Source: Sphingomonas chungangi (GTDB lineage Bacteria; Pseudomonadota; Alphaproteobacteria; Sphingomonadales; Sphingomonadaceae). From it: DNA of 64,000 nucleotides. The DNA lies in NCBI RefSeq assembly GCF_013778325.1, contig NZ_JACEIB010000006.1, forward strand, positions 372,001-436,000, written 5' to 3'. Each line of letters opens with the position of its first letter. Position 1 is the first letter of the stretch. The position numbers and the translations under genes were made by a program. This document shows positions 30,028 through 39,285 of the stretch, one piece after another. Under the pieces are notes generated by a model that was not told the DNA's origin, made no database searches, and saw nothing but the letters and a program-made list of their open reading frames with translations.

Positions 30028-30661
30028 TCGCTTCCCCGGCTATGACGTGCTCGCCAAGCGCGACACACTGAGCTGGAACGACAAGACCCGCGAGGTAATC
30101 GCCGAGAGGCTGGCGATGTCCGAGCGGAGCGACTTGCTGAGCGATCGCCAGCGCGCGACGCTGCGTACGGCGATCGACCGCATCGTGCCCCAGCCGGAGG
30201 GTCGCGCTCCGGTCAATGCCCTGGCGCTTCTTCTCGCAAAGATCGCGGACGATGGTTCCGATGGGCATCGTCATCATCAGCTCCCGGGGCTGAGGGCCTG
30301 TTACGAGCGCGGCCTCGACGCGATTGAGGAAGAAGCGAAGGCGCGCCATGGAACGAGCTTCCACCTGCTCGACGGAAGCCAGGCCGACCTTCTTCTGAGC
30401 GCGATTGAGCGGGGCGATGTTTGCTCCAATGCGTGGGGCGACCTGCCGCCCGCCATCTTCTGGGGCTGGCGGCTTCTGCCCGACATCGTGTCGTCCTATT
30501 ACGCCCATCCATCCGCCTGGAGCGCGATGGGCTTTGGCGGACCCGCGAGCCCACGCGGCTATGTCCGCATCGAAGGCGATCGACGCGACCCGTGGGAAGC
30601 GGTGGAGGCCGACGACGGTACCCTCATCCCGGCCGCCCGACAGAACAAGCATGTCGGCTGA
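30020..30661 (+). CDS. Gluconate 2-dehydrogenase subunit 3-like protein
   Basis: A 213-residue protein (GTG start overlapping the membrane-protein stop by 8 bases). LSDRQRATLRTAIDRIVPQPEGR is the typical start of gluconate 2-dehydrogenase subunit 3 domains, which escort or stabilise the flavoprotein subunit. No twin-arginine leader is visible, unlike many periplasmic relatives. Its end overlaps the GMC flavoprotein start by 11 bases. Confidence 0.82.
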   Translation: MANRFPGYDVLAKRDTLSWNDKTREVIAERLAMSERSDLLSDRQRATLRTAIDRIVPQPEGRAPVNALALLLAKIADDGSDGHRHHQLPGLRACYERGLDAIEEEAKARHGTSFHLLDGSQADLLLSAIERGDVCSNAWGDLPPAIFWGWRLLPDIVSSYYAHPSAWSAMGFGGPASPRGYVRIEGDRRDPWEAVEADDGTLIPAARQNKHVG

Positions 30662-32300
30662 CGACCCGCAGCAGGTTCCTCGCGCGAAGGGCGGCCGCGC
30701 GCCCGACGTTTTCGAGCCCGGCGGCTGGGTGCCGATGCGATCTCACAGTCAGGACGAGGAGGTCGATTTCGTCATCGTCGGTACTGGCGCGGGCGGCGGC
30801 ACGCTGGCTTGCAAGCTCGCCGAGGACGGATTTTCAGTGGTCGCCTTCGATGCCGGGCCCTATTGGCGCCCGCTCGAGGATTTTGCGTCCGACGAGCATC
30901 ACCAGAGCAAGCTCTACTGGACCGACGAGCGCATCACGGCCGGCGCCAATCCGATCAAGCTCGGCGCCAACAATTCGGGCCGCTCGGTCGGCGGCTCGAC
31001 CGTCCATTACGCCATGGTGGCGCTGCGTTTCCGGCCCGAATGGTTCAAGGCACGCACCAGGCTCGGCTATGGCGCGGACTGGCCGATCGACTGGCAGGAG
31101 ATGTGGAAATATTACACCGAGGTCGAGCAGGCGCTGACGATCTCCGGTCCGATCAATTACCCCTGGGGACCGCGCCGTCCTCGCTACCCCTATCGCGCGC
31201 ATCCCCTGAACGAAGCGGCGAAACTGCTCGCGCGGGGCGCCGAGGCGCTGGGCATCGATTGGACCGAGACGCCGATCGCCACGCTGTCGGCGCCCAAGGG
31301 CAAGGCGCATCGGTGCGTCTATCGCGGCTTCTGTGTCACCGGCTGCTCGACCAACGCCAAGCAGTCGGTGCTCAATACATGGCTGCCGCGTGCCCTGACG
31401 GCAGGTGCCGAGATCCGCGATCTCGCCATGGTCGGCCGGATCGAGGTCGACAAGGCCGGCCGCGCGACCGGCGTTCATTATCATCGCGAGGGCGCATGGC
31501 ACTTCCAGAAGGCCAGGAACGTGGTGGTGGCCGGCTATGCGATCGAGACGCCGCGCCTGCTGCTCAATTCCGCTTGCGAGCAATTTCCGGACGGCCTCGC
31601 CAATTCATCCGGCCTCGTCGGCAAGAACCTCATGGTGCAGCTCAACCAGGCAGCCTGGGGACAGATGAAGGAAGAGGTGCGCAGCTACAAGGCGCCGCCG
31701 AGCCTGACCATCTCCGAGCACTGGAACTACGAGGACAGGGGCAAGGACTATTTCGGCGGCTGGGCCTATATGAGCCAGGGGCCGCTGCCGATCACATGGG
31801 TGAAGGAACTGGCCGGCCAACGCGGACTATGGGGCCAGCGGCTGATCGACGAGATGGCGCGATCCAACCACAATGTCGGCCTCAAGATGGTCGGGGAGGT
31901 GCTACCGGACGAGCGTAACCGCGTAACGCTGGCCGAAGAAACGGACCGCTTCGGGCTGCCGATCGCCAAGGTCGAATTCTCCTACAGTGACAATGACCGC
32001 GCGATGATGAAGCATGCGCTTTCGTTCATGGACGACAGCCTTGCCGCCGTCGGTGCGACCGAGCGGTGGAAGGAGTGGGACGACACCTGCCATTTGAACG
32101 GCACCGCGCGGATGGGCGACGATCCCAAGACCAGTGTGGTCAATGCAGATGGCCGCAGCTGGGACATCCCGAACCTGTGGGTGTGCGACGGTTCGGTCTT
32201 CCCGACGGTCGGCGGCGTGAACCCCTCACTTACCATCCAGGCGATCGCATGCCGGACCGCCGACCGCATCAAGGCGCTGTCCGCGCGCGGCGAGCTTTAG
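30651..32300 (+). CDS. GMC-family FAD oxidoreductase
   Basis: A 549-residue flavoprotein resembling the large subunit of membrane gluconate/sorbitol dehydrogenases. GTGAGGG (residues 44-50) is the FAD Rossmann motif, VGGSTVHYAM the second FAD contact, and CHLNGTARMG plus GGVNPSLTIQA the C-terminal catalytic His/Asn region. CVYRGFCVTGCSTNAK has the cysteine pattern of this subgroup. It should oxidise a sugar or sugar acid with its subunit-3 partner. ATG 30651 is chosen from the domain start; the longer frame is a shadow. Confidence 0.9.
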   Translation: MSADDPQQVPRAKGGRAPDVFEPGGWVPMRSHSQDEEVDFVIVGTGAGGGTLACKLAEDGFSVVAFDAGPYWRPLEDFASDEHHQSKLYWTDERITAGANPIKLGANNSGRSVGGSTVHYAMVALRFRPEWFKARTRLGYGADWPIDWQEMWKYYTEVEQALTISGPINYPWGPRRPRYPYRAHPLNEAAKLLARGAEALGIDWTETPIATLSAPKGKAHRCVYRGFCVTGCSTNAKQSVLNTWLPRALTAGAEIRDLAMVGRIEVDKAGRATGVHYHREGAWHFQKARNVVVAGYAIETPRLLLNSACEQFPDGLANSSGLVGKNLMVQLNQAAWGQMKEEVRSYKAPPSLTISEHWNYEDRGKDYFGGWAYMSQGPLPITWVKELAGQRGLWGQRLIDEMARSNHNVGLKMVGEVLPDERNRVTLAEETDRFGLPIAKVEFSYSDNDRAMMKHALSFMDDSLAAVGATERWKEWDDTCHLNGTARMGDDPKTSVVNADGRSWDIPNLWVCDGSVFPTVGGVNPSLTIQAIACRTADRIKALSARGEL

Positions 32301-32309
32301 GAGAGAGAT

Positions 32310-33314
32310 ATGGCGAAGCGCCCACCCATCGTAGTTGTCACGGGCGCGAGCGCGGGCGTGGGGCGCGCCGTCGTGCGCCGCTTCGCGCAAGACAAAGCCT
32401 CGATCGGCCTGATCGCGCGCGGTGAGGACGGCCTCAGGGCCGCTGCACGCGAGGTCCAGGCGGCCGGTGGGCGTTCGCTTTCGATCTCCTGCGACGTGTC
32501 CGACCATGCCGCCGTCGACGCCGCCGCAGAGCGCGTCGAGAACGAGCTTGGGCCGATCGACATCTGGATCAATGTCGCCTTCGCGGGCGTCATGGCGCGC
32601 TTTGTCGACATCTCTCCCGAGGACTATGCCCGCGTCACCGACGTGACCTATCACGGCCAGATCAACGGCACACGCGCCGCGCTCAAGCGCATGATGCCGC
32701 GCAACCGGGGGCATATCGTGCTGACCGGTTCGGCGCTCGCCTATCGCGGCATCCCGCTGCAGTCGGCCTATTGCGGGGCCAAGCACGCAATCCAGGGTTT
32801 TCAGGATTCGCTGCGCGCCGAGCTCTTCCACGCCCGAAGCCGTGTCCATATCGCGATGGTGCAACTTCCCGGCGTTAACACCCCGCAGTTCGACTGGATC
32901 AAGACCGATCTGCCGTGCAAGCCCAAGCCCGCCAGCCCGCCCTATCAACCGGAGGTGGCGGCGGAAGCGATCCACTATGCGGCCCATCATCGGCGCAAGC
33001 AGATACTCGTCGGCTTCCCGACCGTGGAAGCTGTCTACGGTGATATGCTCGCCTCGCCCCTGCTTGATCGGTATCTTGGCAGGACCGGATTCTCCGGCCA
33101 GCAGGATGACCAGCCCGTCGAGCCCGGCCGGCGCGACAATCTCTGGGAGTCGGTGCCCGGCGATCACGGAGCGCATGGCCGGTTCGGTGCCGAGGCGCGA
33201 CGATGGAGCCCGCAGCTTTGGGCGACGACGCATCGGGGCTGGATCGCCGGCACGGGAGTCGCCGTCGCGGGTCTGGCCGGGCTCGCGCTTGGCCGCCGGG
33301 TGAGGCGCGCATGA
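32310..33314 (+). CDS. Short-chain dehydrogenase with C-terminal membrane helix
   Basis: A 334-residue SDR. TGASAGVGRA is the cofactor motif and YCGAK the catalytic Tyr-x3-Lys; the usual NNAG is replaced by NVAFAG. The last ~30 residues (GWIAGTGVAVAGLAGLALG then RRVRRA) form one membrane helix with a basic end, so the enzyme is probably tail-anchored. AGGAGAGA precedes the ATG. The stop overlaps the GH15 start (ATGA). Confidence 0.88.
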   Translation: MAKRPPIVVVTGASAGVGRAVVRRFAQDKASIGLIARGEDGLRAAAREVQAAGGRSLSISCDVSDHAAVDAAAERVENELGPIDIWINVAFAGVMARFVDISPEDYARVTDVTYHGQINGTRAALKRMMPRNRGHIVLTGSALAYRGIPLQSAYCGAKHAIQGFQDSLRAELFHARSRVHIAMVQLPGVNTPQFDWIKTDLPCKPKPASPPYQPEVAAEAIHYAAHHRRKQILVGFPTVEAVYGDMLASPLLDRYLGRTGFSGQQDDQPVEPGRRDNLWESVPGDHGAHGRFGAEARRWSPQLWATTHRGWIAGTGVAVAGLAGLALGRRVRRA

Positions 33315-35107
33315 AGGGCTGGCGCCCCGGCCGCATCGAGGATCATGGCATGATCGGTGACGGCGAGACCGCGGCTCTGGTCCACCGCGACGGTACGATT
33401 GACTGGCTGTCGATGCCACGTTTCGATTCTGAAGTATGCCTTGCGGCCCTGCTTGGCACCGAGGAAAATGGCGGATGGTGGCTGGGGCCCAAGACCAAGG
33501 TCGTGAAGACGAGCCGGCGCTATCTCGACGACACGCTCGTGCTCGAGACACTGGTCGAAACCCGAAGGGGAACCGCAGCCATCCTCGACTTCATGCCGAC
33601 CCATCGTGGCCAGGCGCCCGACATCGTCCGCATCGTCGAAGGCAGGAGCGGCACGGTCGAGATGATGAGCAAGCTGGCGCTCCGCTTCGATCATGGCCGC
33701 ACGCATCCGTTGGTCCGAACCCTGTCGCTCCGCGAGGTCGTCGCGATCGCGGGCCCCAACGCGGTCGTGCTGCGCTTCGAGACCGAAATCGTCAAAGGCG
33801 AGCGCTGCTTCGACAGCCGCTTCACCGTCCGGGCCGGTGAGCAGGTTGCGATGACGATGACCTGGTTCCCAAGCCACGAGGATCCGCCGGAACCGGTCAA
33901 TCCCCCTCTGGCGCTTCGCGAGACGTGCGACTTCTGGAGACGCTGGGTCGGACGGATCAACTTTGATGGCGCCGAGCGCGATCCGGTCGTCCGCTCGCTG
34001 ATCCTGCTCAAGTCGCTCGTCCATCGCCAGACCGGCGGCATGCTCGCCGCCGCGACCGCGTCATTGCCAGAGCGGACGGCAGGATCGCGTAACTGGGACT
34101 ATCGCTTTTGCTGGCTGCGCGACGCGACCTTCACGCTCCAGGCCTTCCTTCGGGCTGGGCTGAAAGGCGAGGCCCGTGCCTGGATCGAGTGGATGCGTCG
34201 CGCGATCGCGGGCGAGCCCACCGAGGTGCAGCCCGCTTATTCGATCGACGGCGGCCGGCTGGCGCTCGAGTGGGAGGCCGACTGGCTCGCAGGCTTCGGT
34301 GGCGCACAGCCCGTGCGCTTCGGCAATGCGGCGCTCGGTCAATGTCAGCTCGACGTCTATGGCGAGGTGCTGGACGCGCTCTCGCTTGCGACCGACGCAG
34401 GAATGGAGGCGCCGCCCGGGCACCCCGTCACCCATCAACTCGCCGAGAAGCTTGTTCGTATCTGGCAGCAGCCGGATGCCGGCATCTGGGAGAGCCGCGG
34501 TCCGCTTCGTCACCACACCTATTCGAAGGCGATGTGCTGGGTCGCCTTCGATCGCGCGGCCAGCCTGATCGAAGGGGAAGCGCCTCGAGAGGCAAAGCGC
34601 TATCGCCGGCTTGCCGACCGCGTTCGCAAGCAGGTGCTCGGCAACGGGTTCGACGAAAGCCTGAACACGTTCACGCGGGCCTATGATGACAAGGCGCTCG
34701 ATGCCGCAACGTTGCGCCTGGCGCTGGTCGGCTTCCTCGATGCCAGAGACGAGCGCATGATCGGGACGGTCGCCGCGATCGAGCGCGATCTCATACGCGG
34801 CGGCCTCGTCTACCGCTATTCGACCGATGCGACCGATGACGGTGTCGGCGGCGAGGAAGGCGCTTTCCTCGCTGCGGGATGCTGGCTCGCCGAGGTCTAT
34901 CATCTGCAAGGTCGATCGGACGACGCTCGGGCATTGCTCGGGCGGATCGGAGAGGCCGCCAATGATCTCGGCCTGCTGGCTGAGGAGGCCGCGCCCGACG
35001 GCCGGATGCTGGGCAACATCCCGCAGGCTTTGTCGCATGTCGCCTTCGTCAATGCGACGATGCGGCTGGCGGGCCAATCCGTGCAAGGTGGAAAGCGCCG
35101 GCCTTGA
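33311..35107 (+). CDS. GH15 glucoamylase-like glycoside hydrolase
   Basis: A 598-residue protein: N-terminal beta-sandwich (IEDHGMIGDGETAALV) and (alpha/alpha)6 barrel. RNWDYRFCWLRDATFTLQA is the GH15 substrate-site motif, and the catalytic glutamates are E394 (GIWESRG) and E515/E516 (GEEGAFLAAGC). Family members release glucose from alpha-glucans or hydrolyse trehalose. No signal peptide, so it is cytoplasmic and could act on the GlgE-pathway polymer. Start overlaps the SDR stop. Confidence 0.9.
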   Translation: MKGWRPGRIEDHGMIGDGETAALVHRDGTIDWLSMPRFDSEVCLAALLGTEENGGWWLGPKTKVVKTSRRYLDDTLVLETLVETRRGTAAILDFMPTHRGQAPDIVRIVEGRSGTVEMMSKLALRFDHGRTHPLVRTLSLREVVAIAGPNAVVLRFETEIVKGERCFDSRFTVRAGEQVAMTMTWFPSHEDPPEPVNPPLALRETCDFWRRWVGRINFDGAERDPVVRSLILLKSLVHRQTGGMLAAATASLPERTAGSRNWDYRFCWLRDATFTLQAFLRAGLKGEARAWIEWMRRAIAGEPTEVQPAYSIDGGRLALEWEADWLAGFGGAQPVRFGNAALGQCQLDVYGEVLDALSLATDAGMEAPPGHPVTHQLAEKLVRIWQQPDAGIWESRGPLRHHTYSKAMCWVAFDRAASLIEGEAPREAKRYRRLADRVRKQVLGNGFDESLNTFTRAYDDKALDAATLRLALVGFLDARDERMIGTVAAIERDLIRGGLVYRYSTDATDDGVGGEEGAFLAAGCWLAEVYHLQGRSDDARALLGRIGEAANDLGLLAEEAAPDGRMLGNIPQALSHVAFVNATMRLAGQSVQGGKRRP

Positions 35108-36144
35108 AACGCCTCGCCCCAAGATCCGACGACCGTTGTTTCATCCGTCGGCTTGCGATCGTCGCCATCGCCTTGGCATTTTGCCTGTTCGTCTACCGGA
35201 TCGGCGACATTGTGCTCCTCGCCTTCGGGGCGAGCCTGGTCGCCATCCTGCTCGCGACCGTGGCCGATTGGCTGGCGGCAAGGTCGAAAATGCCACGTGC
35301 CCTGGCACTCGCCATCGCCAGCTTGCTGATGCTGGCCATCTTCGGGCTGATGGGCTGGCTGTTTGGCGCGGAGACAGGCGCCCAGGCTACTCAGCTATGG
35401 CAGACGCTCCCGAACGATTGGGAGAAGCTCCGGCAGGCTATGGAGTCCAATCCGATCGGAAGGCTCTTTGCCGATTCCTTTCGCCAAGGCTCGCAAGGCA
35501 GCCGCTTCGCGCATCTCCTGCTGAGCGCCGGCTGGAGCAGCGTGGAGGTCGCAGCCAATTTCCTGATCATCGTCATCGGCGGCATCTTCTTCGCGGCGCA
35601 GCCGGACATCTATCGCCGCGGCATCCTTCACCTGACTCCTCACGGCTATCGCGCCGTTGCGGCGGACGCGATGGACGACCTCGTCGAGGCTCTGCGCCTT
35701 TGGCTCCTCACCCAGCTCGTTTCGATGACGATGATGGGCGTGATGATCGGCCTCGGACTGTGGTGGTCGGGCGTGCAAGCGCCGGCGGCACTCGGCCTCC
35801 TCGGCGGCTTGTCGGAGTTCACGCCCTATGTCGGGCCGACGCTCGCGATGCTTCCGGCGATCATTATGGCGCTGGTCGGCAAGGGCTCGATCTGGGGTGT
35901 GGTCGGAACCTATGTCATCGTCCGGATCGTGCAGGTCCACTTCATCACGCCGCTTATCTCGCAACGCCTGGTGTCGGTGCCCGCCGGGCTCTACCTTTTC
36001 CTGATCCTGGCGATGGGCGTCGCTTTCGGCGGTTTCGGCATTTTTTTCGCGGGGGCACTGTCGGTCGCCGCCTACACGCTCACCATCCGGCTCTATGTCC
36101 GCGAGACGATAGGCGACGATGTAGCCCTGCCGGATGACGAGTGA
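35104..36144 (+). CDS. AI-2E/PerM family transporter
   Basis: A 346-residue membrane protein with about eight helices, a large loop at ~95-150, and the family signature LGLLGGLSEFTPYVGPTLAMLPA near residue 235-257. AI-2E proteins export autoinducer-2 or exchange Na+/Li+; the substrate here is unknown. The TTG start at 35104 overlaps the GH15 stop (TTGA). Last gene of the chain. Confidence 0.85.
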   Translation: MKRLAPRSDDRCFIRRLAIVAIALAFCLFVYRIGDIVLLAFGASLVAILLATVADWLAARSKMPRALALAIASLLMLAIFGLMGWLFGAETGAQATQLWQTLPNDWEKLRQAMESNPIGRLFADSFRQGSQGSRFAHLLLSAGWSSVEVAANFLIIVIGGIFFAAQPDIYRRGILHLTPHGYRAVAADAMDDLVEALRLWLLTQLVSMTMMGVMIGLGLWWSGVQAPAALGLLGGLSEFTPYVGPTLAMLPAIIMALVGKGSIWGVVGTYVIVRIVQVHFITPLISQRLVSVPAGLYLFLILAMGVAFGGFGIFFAGALSVAAYTLTIRLYVRETIGDDVALPDDE

Positions 36145-36344
36145 TACCGGACGGATAGATCAACAGCGCTTCAACAGCCGCTAACGCTTTCATGCGGCGC
36201 GCATCTCGCCTATGGCAGCGCGTCCGGCGTGCAGCCCGCCGAGCCTCTACCGTATAACCAGCCGACTGACGGTTGGACGCGGACTCGTACTCAATCGCCA
36301 AAGATGCAAGATTGCGTGAATGATGCGATTTTCGATGAGCTGTA

Positions 36345-36800
36345 ATGCAGCGGAGCCGCTCGGCAGATCCTCGCGCGATCGGCCGTGCAAACATAACATT
36401 GCGCGTAGCGGGAAAAGCTGGAGCGTGGGTGCGAAGCGGCTACATTGAAGGCGTTGCGCAAGGGAAGCATATCCTGAAATTCTTTGTTCCCTATACCGAT
36501 GGAGATAAGCAGGCTGAAAGGGTCTGGACAAACGTCCGCGCGTTTCTCACTGAAAATGGCCTTTCCACCACCGATCGTCGCATACGAAAGGTGTATTTCA
36601 GGCATCAAGGACGAGATTATGAAGCCGAGGTGGGGAAAATGTTCGCCGACCTTCAAGAGGAGGCTGTCATCATTCTTGAAGCCGCCCATCGCAACCTGAT
36701 CTATCTTTGCACTCCTAATCGAGGGGTGGTCCGCGGCGGACCATATCTCATCGGCGTCCATCTCACCGAAACCTATGTCGTGGATTTCGACAGGTTCTGA
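36345..36800 (+). CDS. Hypothetical protein, 151 aa
   Basis: A mixed alpha/beta soluble protein; the C-terminal part (FRHQGRDYEAEVGKMF..., IGVHLTETYVVDFDRF) looks strongly coding. GC content appears lower than the flanking genes, which may indicate transfer. The N-terminal start is uncertain, because no clear ribosome site precedes 36345. Family not recognised. Confidence 0.55.
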   Translation: MQRSRSADPRAIGRANITLRVAGKAGAWVRSGYIEGVAQGKHILKFFVPYTDGDKQAERVWTNVRAFLTENGLSTTDRRIRKVYFRHQGRDYEAEVGKMFADLQEEAVIILEAAHRNLIYLCTPNRGVVRGGPYLIGVHLTETYVVDFDRF

Positions 36801-36939
36801 CGATGACCGGCACGTCGAGGTTGCTTTAGCAGGTATCGGCAATCGAGAGATCGGCCCAACTTCTTGCGTGGCGTGCGGTAATTTCAAAGCGCTGCGCTTC
36901 TCCGATGTTTCCCGAGGGTCACGGCCGGCGGCCTGAGCC

Positions 36940-37065
36940 ATGCTTCGACAGAAAGATGCCCGCCCAAATTCCTATCGCCGGAAAGTCTGCGTGAAGTGCG
37001 GCATCGGGCCGGCGACGAAGGGCTTTGCGGTCGATCACATCTACGTCGGGGGGCTCACCGAATGA
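36940..37065 (+). CDS. Tiny CxxC protein, 41 aa
   Basis: MLRQKDARPNSYRRKVCVKC begins a 41-residue frame with a Cys-x2-Cys and a later Asp-His (KGFAVDH), possibly a fragment of a zinc-binding protein. It ends 11 bases inside the convergent marC-like gene. No good ribosome site is seen, so it may be a remnant. Confidence 0.28.
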   Translation: MLRQKDARPNSYRRKVCVKCGIGPATKGFAVDHIYVGGLTE

Positions 37066-37684
37066 ACGCAGCGCTTCCAAGGCCGTCAAAAACGAACTGT
37101 GTGGCTAGCCCCGCAAGTAAGACACCGGATATCCGGCGCACGACGTCGGCTCCGGTCAATCCCAGCAGGATCACCAGCCGCTCGGCCATCCGCATTGCGG
37201 CGTAGGTCAGAGCAAGACAGACGGCGATCATCGCAAGCACGCCGGTCACCTCGATCCAGCCCTCGGTCCGCCCCATCAGGAGCACGGCCGCGGACAGCGC
37301 GCCCGGCCCGGCAATCAGCGGGAAAGCCAGAGGGAACACGGCGATATCGCCGGGACGCTCGGCATCATGGCGCTCGCCCTCGCTGATCGACGAAAGTCCG
37401 GGCCCGGAAAAAGTCAGGCTTAGCGCTTGAAGGAAGAGCAATATCCCGCCGGCGACGCGGAAGGCCGGCATCGAAATATGGAGCAGACCGAGCGTGAAGT
37501 TGCCGCCGATGGCGAAGAGCAGCAGGACCAGCCCTGCAATCGCGGTCGAACGGATCGCGAGCCTTGCCCGCTCGCCACGATGGACGCCGGCAGTCAGGCT
37601 GGCAAAGACCACTGCGGTCTCGATCGGTCCGATCGTGACCAGCAGCATGACGAAGCTGGAGAGGACGCTGGGCGGCACGTGCAT
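37055..37684 (-). CDS. MarC/NAAT family membrane protein
   Basis: A 209-residue inner-membrane protein with about six helices. LSSFVMLLVTIGPIETAVVF and FPLAFPLIAGPGALSAAVLLM match MarC family segments. Physiological substrate unknown; the old link to multidrug resistance is not supported for the family. ATG 37684 gives the usual N-terminus; TTG 37699 would add five residues. A strong hairpin separates it from the heat-shock operon upstream. Confidence 0.88.
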   Translation of the reverse strand: MHVPPSVLSSFVMLLVTIGPIETAVVFASLTAGVHRGERARLAIRSTAIAGLVLLLFAIGGNFTLGLLHISMPAFRVAGGILLFLQALSLTFSGPGLSSISEGERHDAERPGDIAVFPLAFPLIAGPGALSAAVLLMGRTEGWIEVTGVLAMIAVCLALTYAAMRMAERLVILLGLTGADVVRRISGVLLAGLATQFVFDGLGSAAFIR

Positions 37685-37705
37685 AGGAAGTTCGGTCAAG
37701 ATGCG

Positions 37706-37736
37706 GGCGGAGGCGGCGTAAAAAGCCGCCTCCGCC
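37706..37736 (-). terminator. Perfect 12-bp hairpin ending the heat-shock operon
   Basis: GGCGGAGGCGGC pairs perfectly with GCCGCCTCCGCC around a 7-base loop, 6 bases after the minus-strand stop at 37742 and just before the MarC gene. It lacks a trailing T tract on the minus strand but is strong enough to act as a terminator or 3'-end protector. Confidence 0.7.
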
Positions 37737-37741
37737 TTGAT

Positions 37742-38353
37742 TCAGATGGTGTTGGCCGCGCGTGAGCGTTCAGCCATGTCGGTCTCGCCGGCTCGCGTCG
37801 TCGCGGGTACCGCTGGCCCGGTAGGCGAATCGAGCCGGGTCGGCGTCGGCACCCGGTTCGTCGGCGCGCAGTCGCCCGAGCTGCTGGACACGACCTTCGG
37901 CTTCTGATCCGGCCCGTATGACGTTACCTCGACGCTGCGGCTGCACATTTCGTTGCCGTTGCCGGTCGAGACGAGCCGATAGCTCACCGTGCCCGGCGGC
38001 AATTTGGAAAGCGCCGCAAGATCGAGCTTGCCAGCGTCAGGCGTCAGAAGAGGCTGAAGAGCACCAATCTCATGGACCATCGTGTCCATGTCGCGGTCCA
38101 TCGAGGCGGCAATGCGATCGAAAGCCGCGAAGGGCGCCGTGTCGAAGGCATCGAGCAGGGCAGTCGGCGCGGCCCCGGAGGCCGGCGCAACCGTCACCTT
38201 GGGCGCGACGTCGCCGGCATATTCGATCCTGGCGACGGAACCGTCGGGCAGCCCGACCTTCAAGATGTGCATGTCCCGGTTGGCGGCCAATGCGGCGCCA
38301 GCGATAGCCAGCGCCACGACGCCGGCCAAGGCAGGTGTGCGGAATTTAGGCAT
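37742..38353 (-). CDS. Exported protein of unknown function
   Basis: A 203-residue protein with a signal peptide (LAGVVALAIAGAALAA, cleavage near residue 24). The mature part binds no recognisable cofactor; GTVSYRLVSTGNGNEMCSRS suggests a beta-rich domain, and the tail is Pro/Thr-rich. AAAGGAG lies 7 bases before ATG 38353. The start overlaps the preceding NDUFS4-like gene by 8 bases, placing it last in the Hsp20 operon. Envelope stress role is inferred. Confidence 0.75.
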   Translation of the reverse strand: MPKFRTPALAGVVALAIAGAALAANRDMHILKVGLPDGSVARIEYAGDVAPKVTVAPASGAAPTALLDAFDTAPFAAFDRIAASMDRDMDTMVHEIGALQPLLTPDAGKLDLAALSKLPPGTVSYRLVSTGNGNEMCSRSVEVTSYGPDQKPKVVSSSSGDCAPTNRVPTPTRLDSPTGPAVPATTRAGETDMAERSRAANTI

Positions 38354-38807
38354 GTCTGCTCCTTTCCTGGTGTTCGCCGAATGGATCCGGCCTGATTGGC
38401 ATCGCGCGAGCCGAACGCGACGCTGGCTGGAGAACCTCGAATCGAAGGTGCTGCAAGCGACAGTATCGCTCGGCCGCTTCGACGGTCGGGAAGCGCAGAA
38501 CAAGATGGGCGAGAGGGTCGCTGCCGCCCGTCCAGCCAGTCAGCGGATCGACGAAGGACCGCGCCCGCGCCGCAAAGCGCAGCCGCCATCTGTCGCGACG
38601 CGCCCGACCGCTCTGGTTGGTGGCGATCGGTGTCGGCTCGATGATCGCCAGGGCATCCGGTGGCAATGCACTCGACGGATGCGGCCGTGGAACGCCGTTG
38701 TCGTTCGCCGCCGTCTCCGGCCGGGCTTCGCGACGGACAGGCCCGGGACGCAGGTCCCGGGCCATATCCTCAAGCGGCCGCGCCATGGATCGGGATACGG
38801 CGGACAT
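38346..38807 (-). CDS. NDUFS4-like (ETC complex I subunit conserved region) protein
   Basis: The C-terminal ~75 residues (RWRLRFAARARSFVDPLTGW, then DPLAHLVLRFPTVEAAERYC) match the pattern of the complex I accessory subunit NDUFS4. The N-terminal ~75 residues are Pro/Arg-rich and probably disordered. The start is uncertain: 38807 overlaps the Hsp20 gene by 38 bases, and ATG 38765 follows its stop directly. The location inside a heat-shock operon rather than near nuo genes is unusual. Confidence 0.72.
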   Translation of the reverse strand: MSAVSRSMARPLEDMARDLRPGPVRREARPETAANDNGVPRPHPSSALPPDALAIIEPTPIATNQSGRARRDRWRLRFAARARSFVDPLTGWTGGSDPLAHLVLRFPTVEAAERYCRLQHLRFEVLQPASRSARAMPIRPDPFGEHQERSRHA

Positions 38808-39285
38808 TCTCGTTCGCCGCCTCCGTCCTGGGAAGCGTCACGGTGAGCACGCCATTATTGAAGGTCGCGCTCGCCTTGTCACGGTCGATGCCCCCGGGCA
38901 GGCCGATGCGCCGTTCGAAGCGGCCGTAGCTGCGCTCCGAATAGCCGCGCTCCTTGTCCTCCACCTCGGCTCTCTTCTCGCCGCGGATCGTGAGCACGCC
39001 GTCCTCGACCTGGATGTCGATATCCATCTGGTTCAGACCGGGCAGCTCGGCGGTGACGCGGATCTCCTTGTCGGTCTCGGCAAGCTCGACCTGCGGCCAG
39101 CCGGGTCCGCGGTCGAAGCTGGCAACGGACGGAACGCCGAAGCCGCGGAAGACATCGTCGAACAGGCGGTTCATCTCGCGATGCAGCGAGAGCAGCGGAT
39201 GGCTTTCGACATCGCGCTCGCCGTTCACAGGCGCGGGCAGCCGGTTTTCCTGCCGGCTCCAGGGAATGAGATCACGAATAGCCAT
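38770..39285 (-). CDS. Hsp20/alpha-crystallin small heat-shock protein
   Basis: A 171-residue holdase chaperone. The alpha-crystallin domain spans ~60-160 (VELAETDKEIRVTAELPGLN; GVLTIRGEKRAE; FNNGVLTVTLPR). An acidic linker and short C-terminal IPI motif (RRIPIHG) support oligomerisation. ATG 39285 has GAAGAGA about 8 bases upstream; ATG 39294 is possible. Second Hsp20 of the operon, 93 bases after the first. Confidence 0.92.
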   Translation of the reverse strand: MAIRDLIPWSRQENRLPAPVNGERDVESHPLLSLHREMNRLFDDVFRGFGVPSVASFDRGPGWPQVELAETDKEIRVTAELPGLNQMDIDIQVEDGVLTIRGEKRAEVEDKERGYSERSYGRFERRIGLPGGIDRDKASATFNNGVLTVTLPRTEAANENVRRIPIHGAAA

